From JADJLQ01 sp044227925 (GTDB taxonomy: Bacteria; Bacteroidota; Bacteroidia; Chitinophagales; Saprospiraceae), in assembly GCA_044227925.1 (NCBI GenBank), contig JBGAVW010000022.1, forward strand, positions 4,815 through 68,814: a stretch of 64,000 nt of DNA, read 5' to 3'. The translations under genes and the position numbers were made by a program. Positions 54,357 through 63,545 of this stretch are shown one piece after another (positions within the stretch are counted from its first letter, which is position 1; each line of letters opens with the position of its first letter). The notes beneath the pieces are model-generated. The model was not told the origin of the DNA. It ran no database searches and saw only the letters and a program-made list of their open reading frames with translations.

Positions 54357-56582
54357 ATGGAAGCTCATTCGACTTTAATAGATGCAACTCAGGTAGCTGA
54401 TGAAAATGATCTTCATCTGATCCAGAATGCATATCGGAGGCTTCTAAAGTCATTCAAGACTCCAGTAGAAGAAGTAGATAAAGTCAATATCAGGAAAGCA
54501 TACGAACTTGCGGTAATAGCACATAGAGAGCAAAGAAGAAAATCGGGAGAGCCTTATATATTACATCCGATAGAGGTTGCCCGTATTTGTGTAGAGGAGA
54601 TTGGCCTGGGGCCTACCGCTGCAATCTGTGCATTATTGCATGATGTGGTCGAAGATACACATGTGACCCTCGAAACCATCAATGCAGAATTTGGCGACAA
54701 GATAGCCATGATTGTAGATGGTCTCACCAAATTGGATGGCTTGTACAATCTTGAAACGGCTCAGGCTGAAAACTATCGTAAAGTATTAAGCACACTGGTT
54801 TCCGATGTGCGGGTGATCCTGATCAAGATGGCAGATCGATTGCATAATCTGCGTACCATCCACTCTATGCCCAGGCATAAACAATTAAAAATCGCTGCGG
54901 AGACAGATTATATTTATGCTCCGCTGGCGCATAGATTGGGGCTTTATAATATCAAATCAGAGTTCCAGGATATTTGCCTGCAAATCCAGGAGCCGGATGC
55001 TTACCAGGAAATCATTCACAAACTGGAAGAATCTGAATCTGCCCGTAACGAATACATCAATAAATTTATAGAGCCATTAAAAAAAGAAATAGATCAGCTC
55101 AATATACCGTATAAAATAGTTGGAAGGCCAAAGACAGTCTCCAGCATACTAAATAAAATCAGGAAAAAAAGAATACCCTTTGAAGAGATTTATGATTTGT
55201 TTGCTGTGCGCATTATATTGGATGTAGAGAGTAAAATCGAAAAATCAGCTTGCTGGCAGGTATATTCAATAGTTACAGATGTACATACTCCCATCCCTGA
55301 AAGATTAAAAGACTGGATCACTACCCCAAAGTCCAATGGATACGAATCCCTGCATACTACGGTCATAGGCCCAAATGGAAGGTATGTGGAAGTCCAAATC
55401 AGGTCCAGCCGTATGGATGAGATCGCAGAGCGAGGATTTGCCGCCCATTGGAAATACAAAGGCATTTCAAATCAGCAAAAGTTGTATGATGATTGGTTGG
55501 ATAATATCAGGGACATATTGGAGTCTCCGCATGCTGATGCCATTGAATTTATGTCTGACTTTAAGACCAATCTATTCAATGAAGAGATATATGTCTATAC
55601 TCCTAAAGGAGATGTAAGAGTATTGCCGAAAGGGGCTACGGCACTTGATTTTGCATTCAGCATCCATACCGATCTGGGTTATCATTGCACAGGCATCAAA
55701 GTGAATAATAAACTGGTTCCAATGGGTTCCAAGCTGGAACACGGTGACCAGGTCCAAATCTTTACCAATAACAGGCAAAAGCCATCAGAAGGTTGGCTCA
55801 AACTGGTGGTGACCGGAAAAGCAAAGTCCAAAATTCGCCAATCTCTGAAAGATGAACGAAAGGAACAAGCTGATCTGGGGAAAGAGGCAATCGAACGAAA
55901 ATTTAAAAATCTAAAGTTAGACCTGGAAGAAAATATCGACCGACTGGTTAGAGAATATGGGTATAAAACCAGGCTGGACCTTTATTTTTCCGTAGCCCAG
56001 GGCAATATAGATTTATCTGAAATAAACCAATGGGTAAATGATGCAGGAAAGCTTGTATTACCAGGTGACGCCGAAAAAGAACCTGAAGCACCTGAAACCA
56101 ATATACCAAAGACATCTACCGGGCACAATACGAAGCTGTACATAAATGGAGAGCCTGCAGACCAATATGAATACAGTTTTGCAAGCTGCTGCAACCCATT
56201 GCCCGGTGATGACATATTTGGATACCTGACCGCTTCCTCCGGATTAAAAATTCACCGATCAAAATGTCCAAATAGTACCAATCTGCTGGCCAACTTTGGA
56301 TATCGGGTAGTAAAGGCAGAATGGGGAGACATCAATCAATCCGATTTCGTAGCAAATCTTTTAATCACCGGGGTGGATGCTGGACCGGGTGTAATAGAGC
56401 GAATTTCTAAAGCTATATCTCAGGATCTCAATCTAAATATCAGATCCTTTAGTATTGAAGGTAAGGAGGGGTATTTCGAAGGGAAAATGAGCCTAATGGT
56501 AAAAAATAAGGTGCAGCTTTTGAAGGTAATGAGTACACTCAGAAAACTGGATGCGGTGGATACAGTGGAAAGGGTGGAGTGA
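54357..56582 (+). CDS. rel: bifunctional (p)ppGpp synthetase/hydrolase, Rel/SpoT
   Basis: A 741-residue stringent-response enzyme. N-terminal HD hydrolase with LHDVVED (H95, D96) intact; synthetase domain with GRPKTVSSI and a basic KKRIPFEEIYDLFAVRI consistent with the bifunctional type; GYESLHTTV and EVQIRSSRMDEIAERG; TGS domain VYTPKGDVRVLPKGATALDF; zinc-finger/CC region FASCCNPLPGDDIFGYL; C-terminal ACT domain. This is likely the main or only long Rel of the genome. Preceded by a TATATTTA -7-like element ten bases from ATG. Confidence 0.96.
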   Translation: MEAHSTLIDATQVADENDLHLIQNAYRRLLKSFKTPVEEVDKVNIRKAYELAVIAHREQRRKSGEPYILHPIEVARICVEEIGLGPTAAICALLHDVVEDTHVTLETINAEFGDKIAMIVDGLTKLDGLYNLETAQAENYRKVLSTLVSDVRVILIKMADRLHNLRTIHSMPRHKQLKIAAETDYIYAPLAHRLGLYNIKSEFQDICLQIQEPDAYQEIIHKLEESESARNEYINKFIEPLKKEIDQLNIPYKIVGRPKTVSSILNKIRKKRIPFEEIYDLFAVRIILDVESKIEKSACWQVYSIVTDVHTPIPERLKDWITTPKSNGYESLHTTVIGPNGRYVEVQIRSSRMDEIAERGFAAHWKYKGISNQQKLYDDWLDNIRDILESPHADAIEFMSDFKTNLFNEEIYVYTPKGDVRVLPKGATALDFAFSIHTDLGYHCTGIKVNNKLVPMGSKLEHGDQVQIFTNNRQKPSEGWLKLVVTGKAKSKIRQSLKDERKEQADLGKEAIERKFKNLKLDLEENIDRLVREYGYKTRLDLYFSVAQGNIDLSEINQWVNDAGKLVLPGDAEKEPEAPETNIPKTSTGHNTKLYINGEPADQYEYSFASCCNPLPGDDIFGYLTASSGLKIHRSKCPNSTNLLANFGYRVVKAEWGDINQSDFVANLLITGVDAGPGVIERISKAISQDLNLNIRSFSIEGKEGYFEGKMSLMVKNKVQLLKVMSTLRKLDAVDTVERVE

Positions 56583-56674
56583 GTAATCCACAAGTGTCGA
56601 TCTTACCTTGATGGCTGCGCATAGAAATGGGCAGTCGGTACTAAATAGGCAAAGCAATAGTCAAATCTATATCC

Positions 56675-57010
56675 TTATAAAAATACCAAAGGCTTTTGTG
56701 GTGAAAATACCTTACCCGTATGTATAATTTCCTCTATAAATGGGTTGGATTCTTCATTATCCTCCTGAGAAAAAGTATGAATCTCTATCAGGGGGTAATT
56801 TCGTTTAATTGGAGCCAGGAATTCTATATCTGAGGAGATACAACCTGAGAATTTGGGAGACCAAATGGCAATATCTATATCCGAAGATGCATTGGGATTA
56901 CCTTTTGCATATGAACCAAATAATATCATTTTGGTAGGTCGATAGCCATACAAAGTAAGATCATCGTAAAACGCTGAAAGCATTTTATTTAAAGTTGCGA
57001 TAGTAACCAT
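56675..57010 (-). CDS. MNT-type minimal nucleotidyltransferase (antitoxin)
   Basis: A 111-residue minimal nucleotidyltransferase. The catalytic signature GSYAKGNPNASSDIDIAI is complete (G32/S33, D44 and D46). In HEPN/MNT modules this partner neutralises the HEPN RNase, in several cases by AMPylating it. It overlaps the HEPN gene by 22 bases and lies downstream of it. Confidence 0.9.
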   Translation of the reverse strand: MVTIATLNKMLSAFYDDLTLYGYRPTKMILFGSYAKGNPNASSDIDIAIWSPKFSGCISSDIEFLAPIKRNYPLIEIHTFSQEDNEESNPFIEEIIHTGKVFSPQKPLVFL

Positions 57011-57381
57011 TGGAAGAGAACTTTTAGGCGTGATTCATGAAAAGACATGTAGCTTTTATCGGCGCGTTTGTGCAAAGTAAGTTTAAAATCTGGGTAACGC
57101 GTATCGATATTCCATGATGAAATAATGCTCAAATAATCAAAATCGCTTAATTCCAAATTGAGTGATGTTTCGCCATATATTTTTTGTAAGTCATGTGAAA
57201 ATGGGGGTGTATTGTTAATATTGTCTTTCACCCAAATTGCTTTTAAGATTTTTTCAAATGCCAAATAGTAGAAAAAAAGAGATGAGACATTTTTACCGCC
57301 TTGTGAATTGTAAACTGCAATGTCAAAATCTTGAACAGCCTGTTCTTTCCAGAAATTAATATGATCAACTTTTGTCATCAT
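56989..57381 (-). CDS. HEPN-domain protein (toxin of HEPN/MNT pair)
   Basis: A 130-residue HEPN helical protein. Recognisable features are FWKEQAVQDFDIAVYN at the start, YYLAFEKILKAIWV and PPFSHDLQKIY in the middle, and DTRYPDF near the end. The canonical RX4-6H RNase motif is not seen; the only nearby Arg-to-His spacing is RADKSYMSFH (RX8H). The start is ATG 57381 or 57378. A TAnnTTTG lies eight bases upstream. First gene of the overlapping HEPN/MNT module. Confidence 0.88.
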   Translation of the reverse strand: MMTKVDHINFWKEQAVQDFDIAVYNSQGGKNVSSLFFYYLAFEKILKAIWVKDNINNTPPFSHDLQKIYGETSLNLELSDFDYLSIISSWNIDTRYPDFKLTLHKRADKSYMSFHESRLKVLFQWLLSQL

Positions 57382-57389
57382 TGTATGTA

Positions 57390-57397
57390 CAAAGTTA
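57390..57397 (-). promoter_or_regulatory. -7 element TAACTTTG for the HEPN/MNT module
   Basis: Exact TAnnTTTG on the minus strand, eight bases before the ATG at 57381, implying a near-leaderless transcript. Confidence 0.45.
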
Positions 57398-57426
57398 ATA
57401 TTAAACAGGCTTGTGTTTGAGAGTTT

Positions 57427-58032
57427 TTACATTGCTTGCTCCTTAAGCAATTTCCCCTTTTCTGCCTCCCAGTCGGCCAGTGTGTCTACATCAGTGAGGG
57501 TAGGCAATAATTTATACAGTAATCTCTTATTTTGAAGTACCCGTACTGTCTCAGTCAATACCTGATCAGTACTCCATGGAATACTTTTAAATATTTCAGG
57601 GACTAACGAATTCATACCTAATAAATAGTAACCTCCATCTTTAGAAGGGCCTATCACTACATCATGATAATCCAGGGCAGTGTAAGCCTGGTCTATTAAG
57701 TCAACTGTAATCCCGGGGCAATCAGACCCTATGATAATTTTTTTATCATATTCAGAAGTTTGCTTGAAAGCATTTAACATTCGTTCACCCAGATCCTCTC
57801 CGCTCTGAACCGTTTTACTGTATTTTTTTTCAGCCCATTGGTCCAACCTTACCACTCGATCAGAATAAAATAAAAGTCTTGCTGCATCCACCTGGTCAGC
57901 AATGCTGCGGGTATGATCTAATAAGTTTTTGTAAATATCAAGTGCAACGGCATCACCTGCTTCGGCAGCAATTCGGGTCTTTACTTTACCTAATACAGGG
58001 TTTTTTATAAAGATTATAAGAGCTTGATCCAT
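57427..58032 (-). CDS. TIGR04282-type glycosyltransferase (arsenosugar-associated, DUF2064)
   Basis: A 201-residue GT-A-like transferase. The nucleotide-sugar loop is FIKNPVLGKVKTRIA, with QSGEDLGERM and GSDCPGI carrying the DxD-like metal site, and VIGPSKDGGYYLLGM. The family is annotated as arsenosugar-biosynthesis-associated, normally beside a radical-SAM ArsS-type protein; none is present here. A TAnnTTTG is 36 bases upstream. Role outside arsenosugar synthesis remains possible. Confidence 0.87.
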   Translation of the reverse strand: MDQALIIFIKNPVLGKVKTRIAAEAGDAVALDIYKNLLDHTRSIADQVDAARLLFYSDRVVRLDQWAEKKYSKTVQSGEDLGERMLNAFKQTSEYDKKIIIGSDCPGITVDLIDQAYTALDYHDVVIGPSKDGGYYLLGMNSLVPEIFKSIPWSTDQVLTETVRVLQNKRLLYKLLPTLTDVDTLADWEAEKGKLLKEQAM

Positions 58033-58068
58033 AACTAATACTCCTAAAATTCATGAATTATTGGACTG

Positions 58069-58076
58069 CAAAATTA
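58069..58076 (-). promoter_or_regulatory. -7 element TAATTTTG for the DUF2064 transferase
   Basis: Exact TAnnTTTG on the minus strand, 36 bases before the ATG at 58032. It lies between this gene and the adaptor gene, suggesting a separate promoter. Confidence 0.4.
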
Positions 58077-58112
58077 AAGGGAATTACTAAAAAATCAAAA
58101 GTCTGTTTAGAA

Positions 58113-59519
58113 TTAATCTATGGTAACCGAAGCTTTTGCTCCTCCGGCATCTTTTTTGCCTTTGCCGTCGTCTTTTTGCAACTTCATTCCCTGCTTTAAT
58201 TTACGACTTACAGTAGCATAGGGACCTGTAATTACATCTTCGTTGCCTTCCAGTCCGGACACGATTTCAATGTAATTGTCATCCTGAATGCCTGATTTTA
58301 CCCTCACCATTTTGGCAGTGTCTGAGCTATAGAGGAATACATATTCTTTAAAATCTATATTTTTTGTTTTTATGGTAGAATCCTTTTTCTCGTCTTCACG
58401 GGTCGTTACTGCCGAAATCGGCACAGTGAGTATATCCGGTTTTGTATTGGTATAGATTTCAACTGCGGCTGACATACCTGGTCTGAAAGGGAATTTACCT
58501 GTGCTCACCATATCTTTATATGTATCAGCATTGATCCTGATTTTTACTATAAAATTAGTCACCTGGTCAGAGGATAAGGTCTGTACGGCCGTTGCACTTG
58601 TATTTGAAGCTGAATTTGCAATCTCAGTGACTACGCCTTTAAATTTTCTATCCAGGTATGCATCGACTTCAATATCCGCTGAGTCCCCTAAGTTGACACG
58701 TAAAATGTCGTTTTCAGATACATCCACCTGCACTTCCATCTGTGATAAATTGGCTATGCGCATCATTTCTGTACCAGCCATTTGAATGGTACCTACCACT
58801 CTTTCGCCTTGTTCAATATTTAATTTTGAAATGACACCGGAGGCAGGAGCATAAATAGAAGTACGTGAAAGGGAAGTACGCAATTCTTTGAGTGATGCCT
58901 CAGTGCTTTTTACAGTATACTCTGCGGCTTTGGCGACCTGCATAGAGCTGTTAAGGCTTGATTTTGCTGATTTCAGATTTGCTTCAAGGGCACTGACATT
59001 GGCCAGGGAGGCATCAAAATCAGCCTGGGAGATTACCCCTTGTTTTCGCAGTTCAATATTTCTGGTATGGATTTTTGTGGCATTTGACAGATTGGCTTCT
59101 ATCTGTTCAATTTGAGCTTTGCTGGTCTCTATCTGTGCCTGGCTGCTTGCTGCCTGACTGCGCGCATTGTTTACTCCGGCATTCCCTCTTTCCACGGCAG
59201 ATAAATAAGTATCCGGATTGATTCTAGCCAGGAGCTGACCTGTCTTTACACTATCTCCTTCCATTACAAATAGTTCCACTACTTCGCCGGATACATCCGA
59301 ACTGATTTTAATTTCTTTTTCAGGGAAGACCTTTCCTGAAGCAGAGACTGTTTCATTTATAGTGCGCTTTTGAACTTTTTCTACTGTTACTTTTTCACCC
59401 TTAGGTTTGCTTTTATTTTTAAAATAAGCGAATGCCAACAATCCCAAAAACAAGGCTACCAAAGCCCATATCCACCACTTGCCTGATTTTTTTTTCTTTT
59501 TAGTATTTACCGCTTCCAT
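58113..59519 (-). CDS. HlyD/MacA-type periplasmic adaptor subunit
   Basis: A 468-residue membrane-fusion protein. One N-terminal anchor (about 15-33, WIWALVALFLGLLAFAYF), then beta-barrel/lipoyl elements (ISSDVSGEVVELFVMEGDSV), a long coiled-coil hairpin (about 105-225), and the returning lipoyl half SIYAPASGVISKLNIEQGERV. It joins an inner-membrane pump to TolC. It lies 51 bases after the tolC gene. No RND or ABC pump is adjacent. Confidence 0.92.
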   Translation of the reverse strand: MEAVNTKKKKKSGKWWIWALVALFLGLLAFAYFKNKSKPKGEKVTVEKVQKRTINETVSASGKVFPEKEIKISSDVSGEVVELFVMEGDSVKTGQLLARINPDTYLSAVERGNAGVNNARSQAASSQAQIETSKAQIEQIEANLSNATKIHTRNIELRKQGVISQADFDASLANVSALEANLKSAKSSLNSSMQVAKAAEYTVKSTEASLKELRTSLSRTSIYAPASGVISKLNIEQGERVVGTIQMAGTEMMRIANLSQMEVQVDVSENDILRVNLGDSADIEVDAYLDRKFKGVVTEIANSASNTSATAVQTLSSDQVTNFIVKIRINADTYKDMVSTGKFPFRPGMSAAVEIYTNTKPDILTVPISAVTTREDEKKDSTIKTKNIDFKEYVFLYSSDTAKMVRVKSGIQDDNYIEIVSGLEGNEDVITGPYATVSRKLKQGMKLQKDDGKGKKDAGGAKASVTID

Positions 59520-59570
59520 AATTTTTTTATCTGATTAGTGATTTAGCAATGAGTTAATTCTTTTCATTAA

Positions 59571-60992
59571 TTAATTTAAGTTCACAGGTCGGCCAAGGTA
59601 ATAATCGATCACTTTGGATCGGAATATGAGTTCATACCTGCCCAGGATTTCTTCTACTTTAGCTATGTCCCATCGGTTTTTTGTAGACACCAATTCAAAT
59701 GTATTGGCTGAGCCAAGGTCATATTTGGCCTTCATATTATTATATGCCAACTGGGAGGCTGCAGCGGTGCGCCGCGAAGCTTCGTACGTACGCTTGGCTG
59801 CTTCATAGTCATTAAGCGCAGTCTGTATATTATTTCTCAATGTTTGTTTGCTCTGTTCAAAACTAATTTTGCTTGCTTCCACAGTCAATTCTGCATTTCG
59901 AACCAATCCCCTGGCCCGATAATTATTATATATAGGGATGCTTACACCTGCACCGATACCATAACCCAGGTTTTGATCCAATTGTTTAAAATAAGGATTT
60001 TTACCAAATACGGGGGATTCATTGAAAATACCTAATGTAGTTTGTTGACCATTAAATTCGACGGTTACCGGGCTTTTTACTGTTTGTGTTCCTGTAATCC
60101 GCCTGCCCAATGATGAATATAATGATGATAAACTACCACCTAAAGTAACAGTGGGTACATAGTTAGCTTTTTGGATTTTTACTCCCATCTCAGAGCTTTT
60201 AATTTTCAGATCACCCGATTTCATGTCTGCTCTATGATCTAAGGCATAATTATAGATCGCATTCAGGTTTTCTTCTATGAAGGAAGGCTGAATGGCATCA
60301 GGCGCAGGCCGTTGGATTTCAAATGCCTCCTCGGTTGGTAAACGAAGTAACTGTTTGAGGCCTAGTTTATTGGCATTGACCGTGTTTTGATTTGTAATGA
60401 TGGCTTGCTCATCTCTAGCTTGCTGGGCCAATATTTCCAGGCGGTCACCTTCCGGTCGGGCTCCTGCGGTTATCAATCGATCGACCTGGTTTAACTGTTC
60501 TGTAGTAGTCTGTAATTGTATTCTGGCATTGTCCAATCTTTCTTCCGCAAAAAGTATGGCAATATAAAACTGTACAACAGTAAGGGCCAGGTCGTTAGAA
60601 AACTGTTCGGCATCGAGCTGGGCGGTTTCTACATTCACTTTGGATTGACTGATCGAATTTTTGAGGGCACCTCCATTATATAGTACCATGCCGGTGCTAA
60701 AGCCAAGGCTATTTTGACTAATGGATTGGTTTTCAAAATCATTGGTGGTGGGGTCAATGGTACGACCAAAATTGATCCGATAGTTTAGATTGGAACTAAG
60801 ATTGGGATAAAGATTCTGTTGTGACTGGATAAGCGCTATTCTATTACGCTCGATTAGAATTTGGTTTTGTTTTAAAGCAAGGCTATTTTGCCTGGCAACC
60901 TCTACACATTTTTGCAGGGTCCAATTCTGGCTGTAAGAAGCAAATCCCATTGCCCATACTGCTACCAAAAGAACAAGAATTTTTTTTACCAT
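59571..60992 (-). CDS. TolC-family outer-membrane efflux protein
   Basis: A 473-residue outer-membrane channel. The signal peptide starts at ATG 60992 (MVKKILVLLVAVWAMGFASYSQ); a longer frame to 61034 would place 14 extra residues before it and is not preferred. The repeated OEP helices include NWTLQKCVEVARQNSLALKQNQ and the late NNMKAKYDLGSANTFELVSTKNRW. It should trimerise and dock with the adaptor encoded next. Confidence 0.92.
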   Translation of the reverse strand: MVKKILVLLVAVWAMGFASYSQNWTLQKCVEVARQNSLALKQNQILIERNRIALIQSQQNLYPNLSSNLNYRINFGRTIDPTTNDFENQSISQNSLGFSTGMVLYNGGALKNSISQSKVNVETAQLDAEQFSNDLALTVVQFYIAILFAEERLDNARIQLQTTTEQLNQVDRLITAGARPEGDRLEILAQQARDEQAIITNQNTVNANKLGLKQLLRLPTEEAFEIQRPAPDAIQPSFIEENLNAIYNYALDHRADMKSGDLKIKSSEMGVKIQKANYVPTVTLGGSLSSLYSSLGRRITGTQTVKSPVTVEFNGQQTTLGIFNESPVFGKNPYFKQLDQNLGYGIGAGVSIPIYNNYRARGLVRNAELTVEASKISFEQSKQTLRNNIQTALNDYEAAKRTYEASRRTAAASQLAYNNMKAKYDLGSANTFELVSTKNRWDIAKVEEILGRYELIFRSKVIDYYLGRPVNLN

Positions 60993-61186
60993 GATGACCT
61001 TTAAGAATGAATCTTTGATATGTATTAATTTCATTACAAGATTAATTGAAAATCAAGGAGAAAAACAAAATATTCTATCAAAAATGAGAAGTGATCGATG
61101 AAAGGGGAGTAGAGGGGGGGCAGGATGAATAAGTGGGGTTAACGTATTCGTCTTTTTTCAGTTATTTTTGAATACTTTTTAGATAC

Positions 61187-61747
61187 ATGACTGAAAAACA
61201 AAAAATGCTGAATGGGATGCCTTATGATTCAAGAGACCCGGAATTATTGGCATTATATCATGCATGCAGATCTTCATTAGCTGTATTTAACAACCTTGAC
61301 TCAAAACTTTCCATTCAAAAGCAGGAAATCTTGTCCGCATTGTTTGAATCTATCGGTGAAAATGTATGGATAGAAGCCCCTTTTTATTGTGATTACGGTG
61401 AAAATATCAAGATAGGGGAAGGTACTTTTATCAATGTCAATTGTGTTTTTATAGATAATAATAAAATCAGTATTGGTAAAAATTGTTTGATCGCACCGCA
61501 GGTGCAGATTTATACTGCCAGCCATCCTGTAGAGTCAGCAAAACGAATTATAAACAACAGATACATTACCACTACCAGGCCGGTTACCATAGGGGATCAT
61601 GTCTGGATCGGAGGCAATACCGTTATATTTCCGGGGGTGACTATAGGGAGTCATACTACCATTGGAGCCGGATCGGTAGTGACCAAAGACATACCTGATC
61701 ATGTACTGGCATTTGGTAACCCTTGTACAATAATAAGATCTATATGA
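61187..61747 (+). CDS. maltose/galactoside O-acetyltransferase-family enzyme
   Basis: A 186-residue left-handed beta-helix acetyltransferase (LbH, MAT/GAT group). The N-terminal MTEKQKMLNGMPYDSRDPELL is the Mac domain. Hexapeptide repeats run from IKIGEGTFINVNCVFID to GVTIGSHTTIGAGSVVTKDIP, and the catalytic His is in IYTASHPV. It acetylates a sugar or nucleoside acceptor. Its stop overlaps the next start (ATGA). Confidence 0.92.
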   Translation: MTEKQKMLNGMPYDSRDPELLALYHACRSSLAVFNNLDSKLSIQKQEILSALFESIGENVWIEAPFYCDYGENIKIGEGTFINVNCVFIDNNKISIGKNCLIAPQVQIYTASHPVESAKRIINNRYITTTRPVTIGDHVWIGGNTVIFPGVTIGSHTTIGAGSVVTKDIPDHVLAFGNPCTIIRSI

Positions 61748-62319
61748 AATCCGGTTTTTTACTTTCTGTAATCAAACAATTTGAGTATTATAAACTATTG
61801 GCTGAAAAGACTTTTGATCAATTGCCTGATGAGGCATTGCATTGGCAGTATAATACCGAAAGCAATAGTATAGCAACTATTGTAAAACATCTATCCGGTA
61901 ATATGCAATCCAGGTGGACAGACATATTTAATACAGATGGTGAAAAAGAATGGAGGAATAGAGAATCAGAATTTGATAACGATATCCTGTCCAGGAATGA
62001 AATGCTGGAATATTGGAATAAGGGATGGACACTATTTTTCGAAACGCTTAATTCATTACATGCAGATGACCTGGATAAGATCATATACATTCGCAACCAG
62101 GGACATACTGTATCGGATGCGATTACAAGGCAATTGGCTCACTACCCTTATCACATCGGCCAGATCGTGTATATAGGAAAGCTTATAGCCAATACTAATT
62201 GGAAATCACTCTCTATTGCTCGAGGTGCTTCTGATCAGTACAATACTCTAAAATTTAATGCGCCAAAGCAAATAATCCATTTTACAGATGAATACCTGCC
62301 AACAAAAGAAAATAAATAA
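61744..62319 (+). CDS. DinB-like (DUF1572) putative metalloenzyme
   Basis: A 191-residue four-helix-bundle protein of the DUF1572/DinB superfamily. Potential metal ligands: H49 in IVKHLSGN and the two His in QLAHYPYHIGQIVYIGKL. The ATG at 61744 overlaps the acetyltransferase stop as ATGA and begins at the family's usual MKSGFLLSVIKQFEYYKLL; an extra seven codons upstream are possible. Relatives act in bacillithiol/mycothiol-type transfer reactions, but this one is uncharacterised. Confidence 0.87.
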   Translation: MKSGFLLSVIKQFEYYKLLAEKTFDQLPDEALHWQYNTESNSIATIVKHLSGNMQSRWTDIFNTDGEKEWRNRESEFDNDILSRNEMLEYWNKGWTLFFETLNSLHADDLDKIIYIRNQGHTVSDAITRQLAHYPYHIGQIVYIGKLIANTNWKSLSIARGASDQYNTLKFNAPKQIIHFTDEYLPTKENK

Positions 62320-62343
62320 TCCAACTTATATCCTGTGTAGCCT

Positions 62344-62958
62344 ATGTATATTCCTGTGATAAATGAAATGAATGATCGTGATGAAGTAATGGCATTTATA
62401 AAAGAACATAGTTTTGCGACCATAATCACCAACGGTGGAGGAGTGCCAATAGCGAGTCACCTGCCAATGGTAATTGAAGAAGAAATGGATAGTCTGAAAA
62501 TCATAGGTCATTTTGCCAAAGCCAATTCGCACTGGCAGTTGCTGAATAACCAGAAATCATTAATCATATTTGCTGAACCTCATGCTTATATTTCACCGGT
62601 ACATTATGAATCAATAGTGAATGTACCTACCTGGAATTATATTGCTGTGCATGTTTATGGAGATTGTACATTAGTTACAGACGATGCCTCATCTATAGCA
62701 ATTCTTGAAAAGACAATTGGCACCTATGAAGCTGAATATAAAAAACAATGGGATGCATTACCCGCTGACTATAAAAAAGCCAACCTAAATGGAATAGTGT
62801 GTTTTGAAATGAAAGTTACAGATATTCAGGCTAAGAAAAAATTGAGCCAGAATAAAACGAGCAATGAGAGACAAAATATCATTCGCCAATTGGAGAAAAG
62901 TTCAAATACCCTTGAAGTGAAGATAGCCGGGCTAATGCAAAAAGAGATCGAAAAATAA
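62344..62958 (+). CDS. paiB: PaiB-family FMN-binding negative transcriptional regulator
   Basis: A 204-residue FMN-binding split-barrel protein of the PaiB group. MYIPVINEMNDRDEVMAFIKEHSFATIIT, SHLPMVIEE, GHFAKANSHW, FAEPHAYISP and VPTWNYIAVHVYG are all family signatures. The B. subtilis member represses sporulation and degradative-enzyme genes; the role here may be redox-related and is not known. It is the third gene in the acetyltransferase/DinB/PaiB run, 24 bases after DinB. Confidence 0.92.
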   Translation: MYIPVINEMNDRDEVMAFIKEHSFATIITNGGGVPIASHLPMVIEEEMDSLKIIGHFAKANSHWQLLNNQKSLIIFAEPHAYISPVHYESIVNVPTWNYIAVHVYGDCTLVTDDASSIAILEKTIGTYEAEYKKQWDALPADYKKANLNGIVCFEMKVTDIQAKKKLSQNKTSNERQNIIRQLEKSSNTLEVKIAGLMQKEIEK

Positions 62959-62987
62959 GATGGATCTAAATCTGGCTTATTTATTCA

Positions 62988-63545
62988 TTACCACCTTCCC
63001 CAGCTAATGCCGAATTTCAATACCAACTCCCCATACAATCCAGAAAAATCAGTATCAGTATATTTGCCCAGATCCACATCATTTACAAAACGGTACCCAC
63101 CATTAAAACTTACATGGCACCATCTTACCAGATTTAACTCTGCGCCCAGGGAAGGCTGAGCTACAAATATTCTATCGTAGGATGCATTGTCAGGGTCGAG
63201 TTTACCATTAGCTACCATCAGGGTAAATGTAGGGTGCAAAACCCTATGACTGCCTGGAGAATAACTCACTACCGGACCGTTCCATTTCATATGAAATCTC
63301 AAATCGTCTTGTCTGATACTGGAGGAGGATTTGTAACCACCCCAGCCAAGGAACAGATCCTTACCTAATTCAATACCACCATAGCCACCATTAAAATAAA
63401 CATTTTCATTTTTGATCTTTCCGATACTGCTGTTCCATGAACCCCAGGCCCCGGAAAACCGCATATGAGAAAGCAGCGTTTCTTCGTGTTGTGCGCTTAA
63501 TAGGGTAGTGGTAAATACAAATAGGAGTAAAAGTATTTTTTTCAT
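62988..63545 (-). CDS. exported beta-rich protein, probable small outer-membrane barrel
   Basis: A 185-residue protein with a clear signal peptide (MKKILLLLFVFTTTLLSAQ). The rest alternates aromatic and small residues in strand-like runs (VYFNGGYGGIELGKDLFLGWGGY, CHVSFNGGYRFV, LYGELVLKFGISWGRW) and ends in an aromatic residue, as outer-membrane barrels do. No named family recognised. Convergent with paiB, 29 bases apart. Confidence 0.78.
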   Translation of the reverse strand: MKKILLLLFVFTTTLLSAQHEETLLSHMRFSGAWGSWNSSIGKIKNENVYFNGGYGGIELGKDLFLGWGGYKSSSSIRQDDLRFHMKWNGPVVSYSPGSHRVLHPTFTLMVANGKLDPDNASYDRIFVAQPSLGAELNLVRWCHVSFNGGYRFVNDVDLGKYTDTDFSGLYGELVLKFGISWGRW

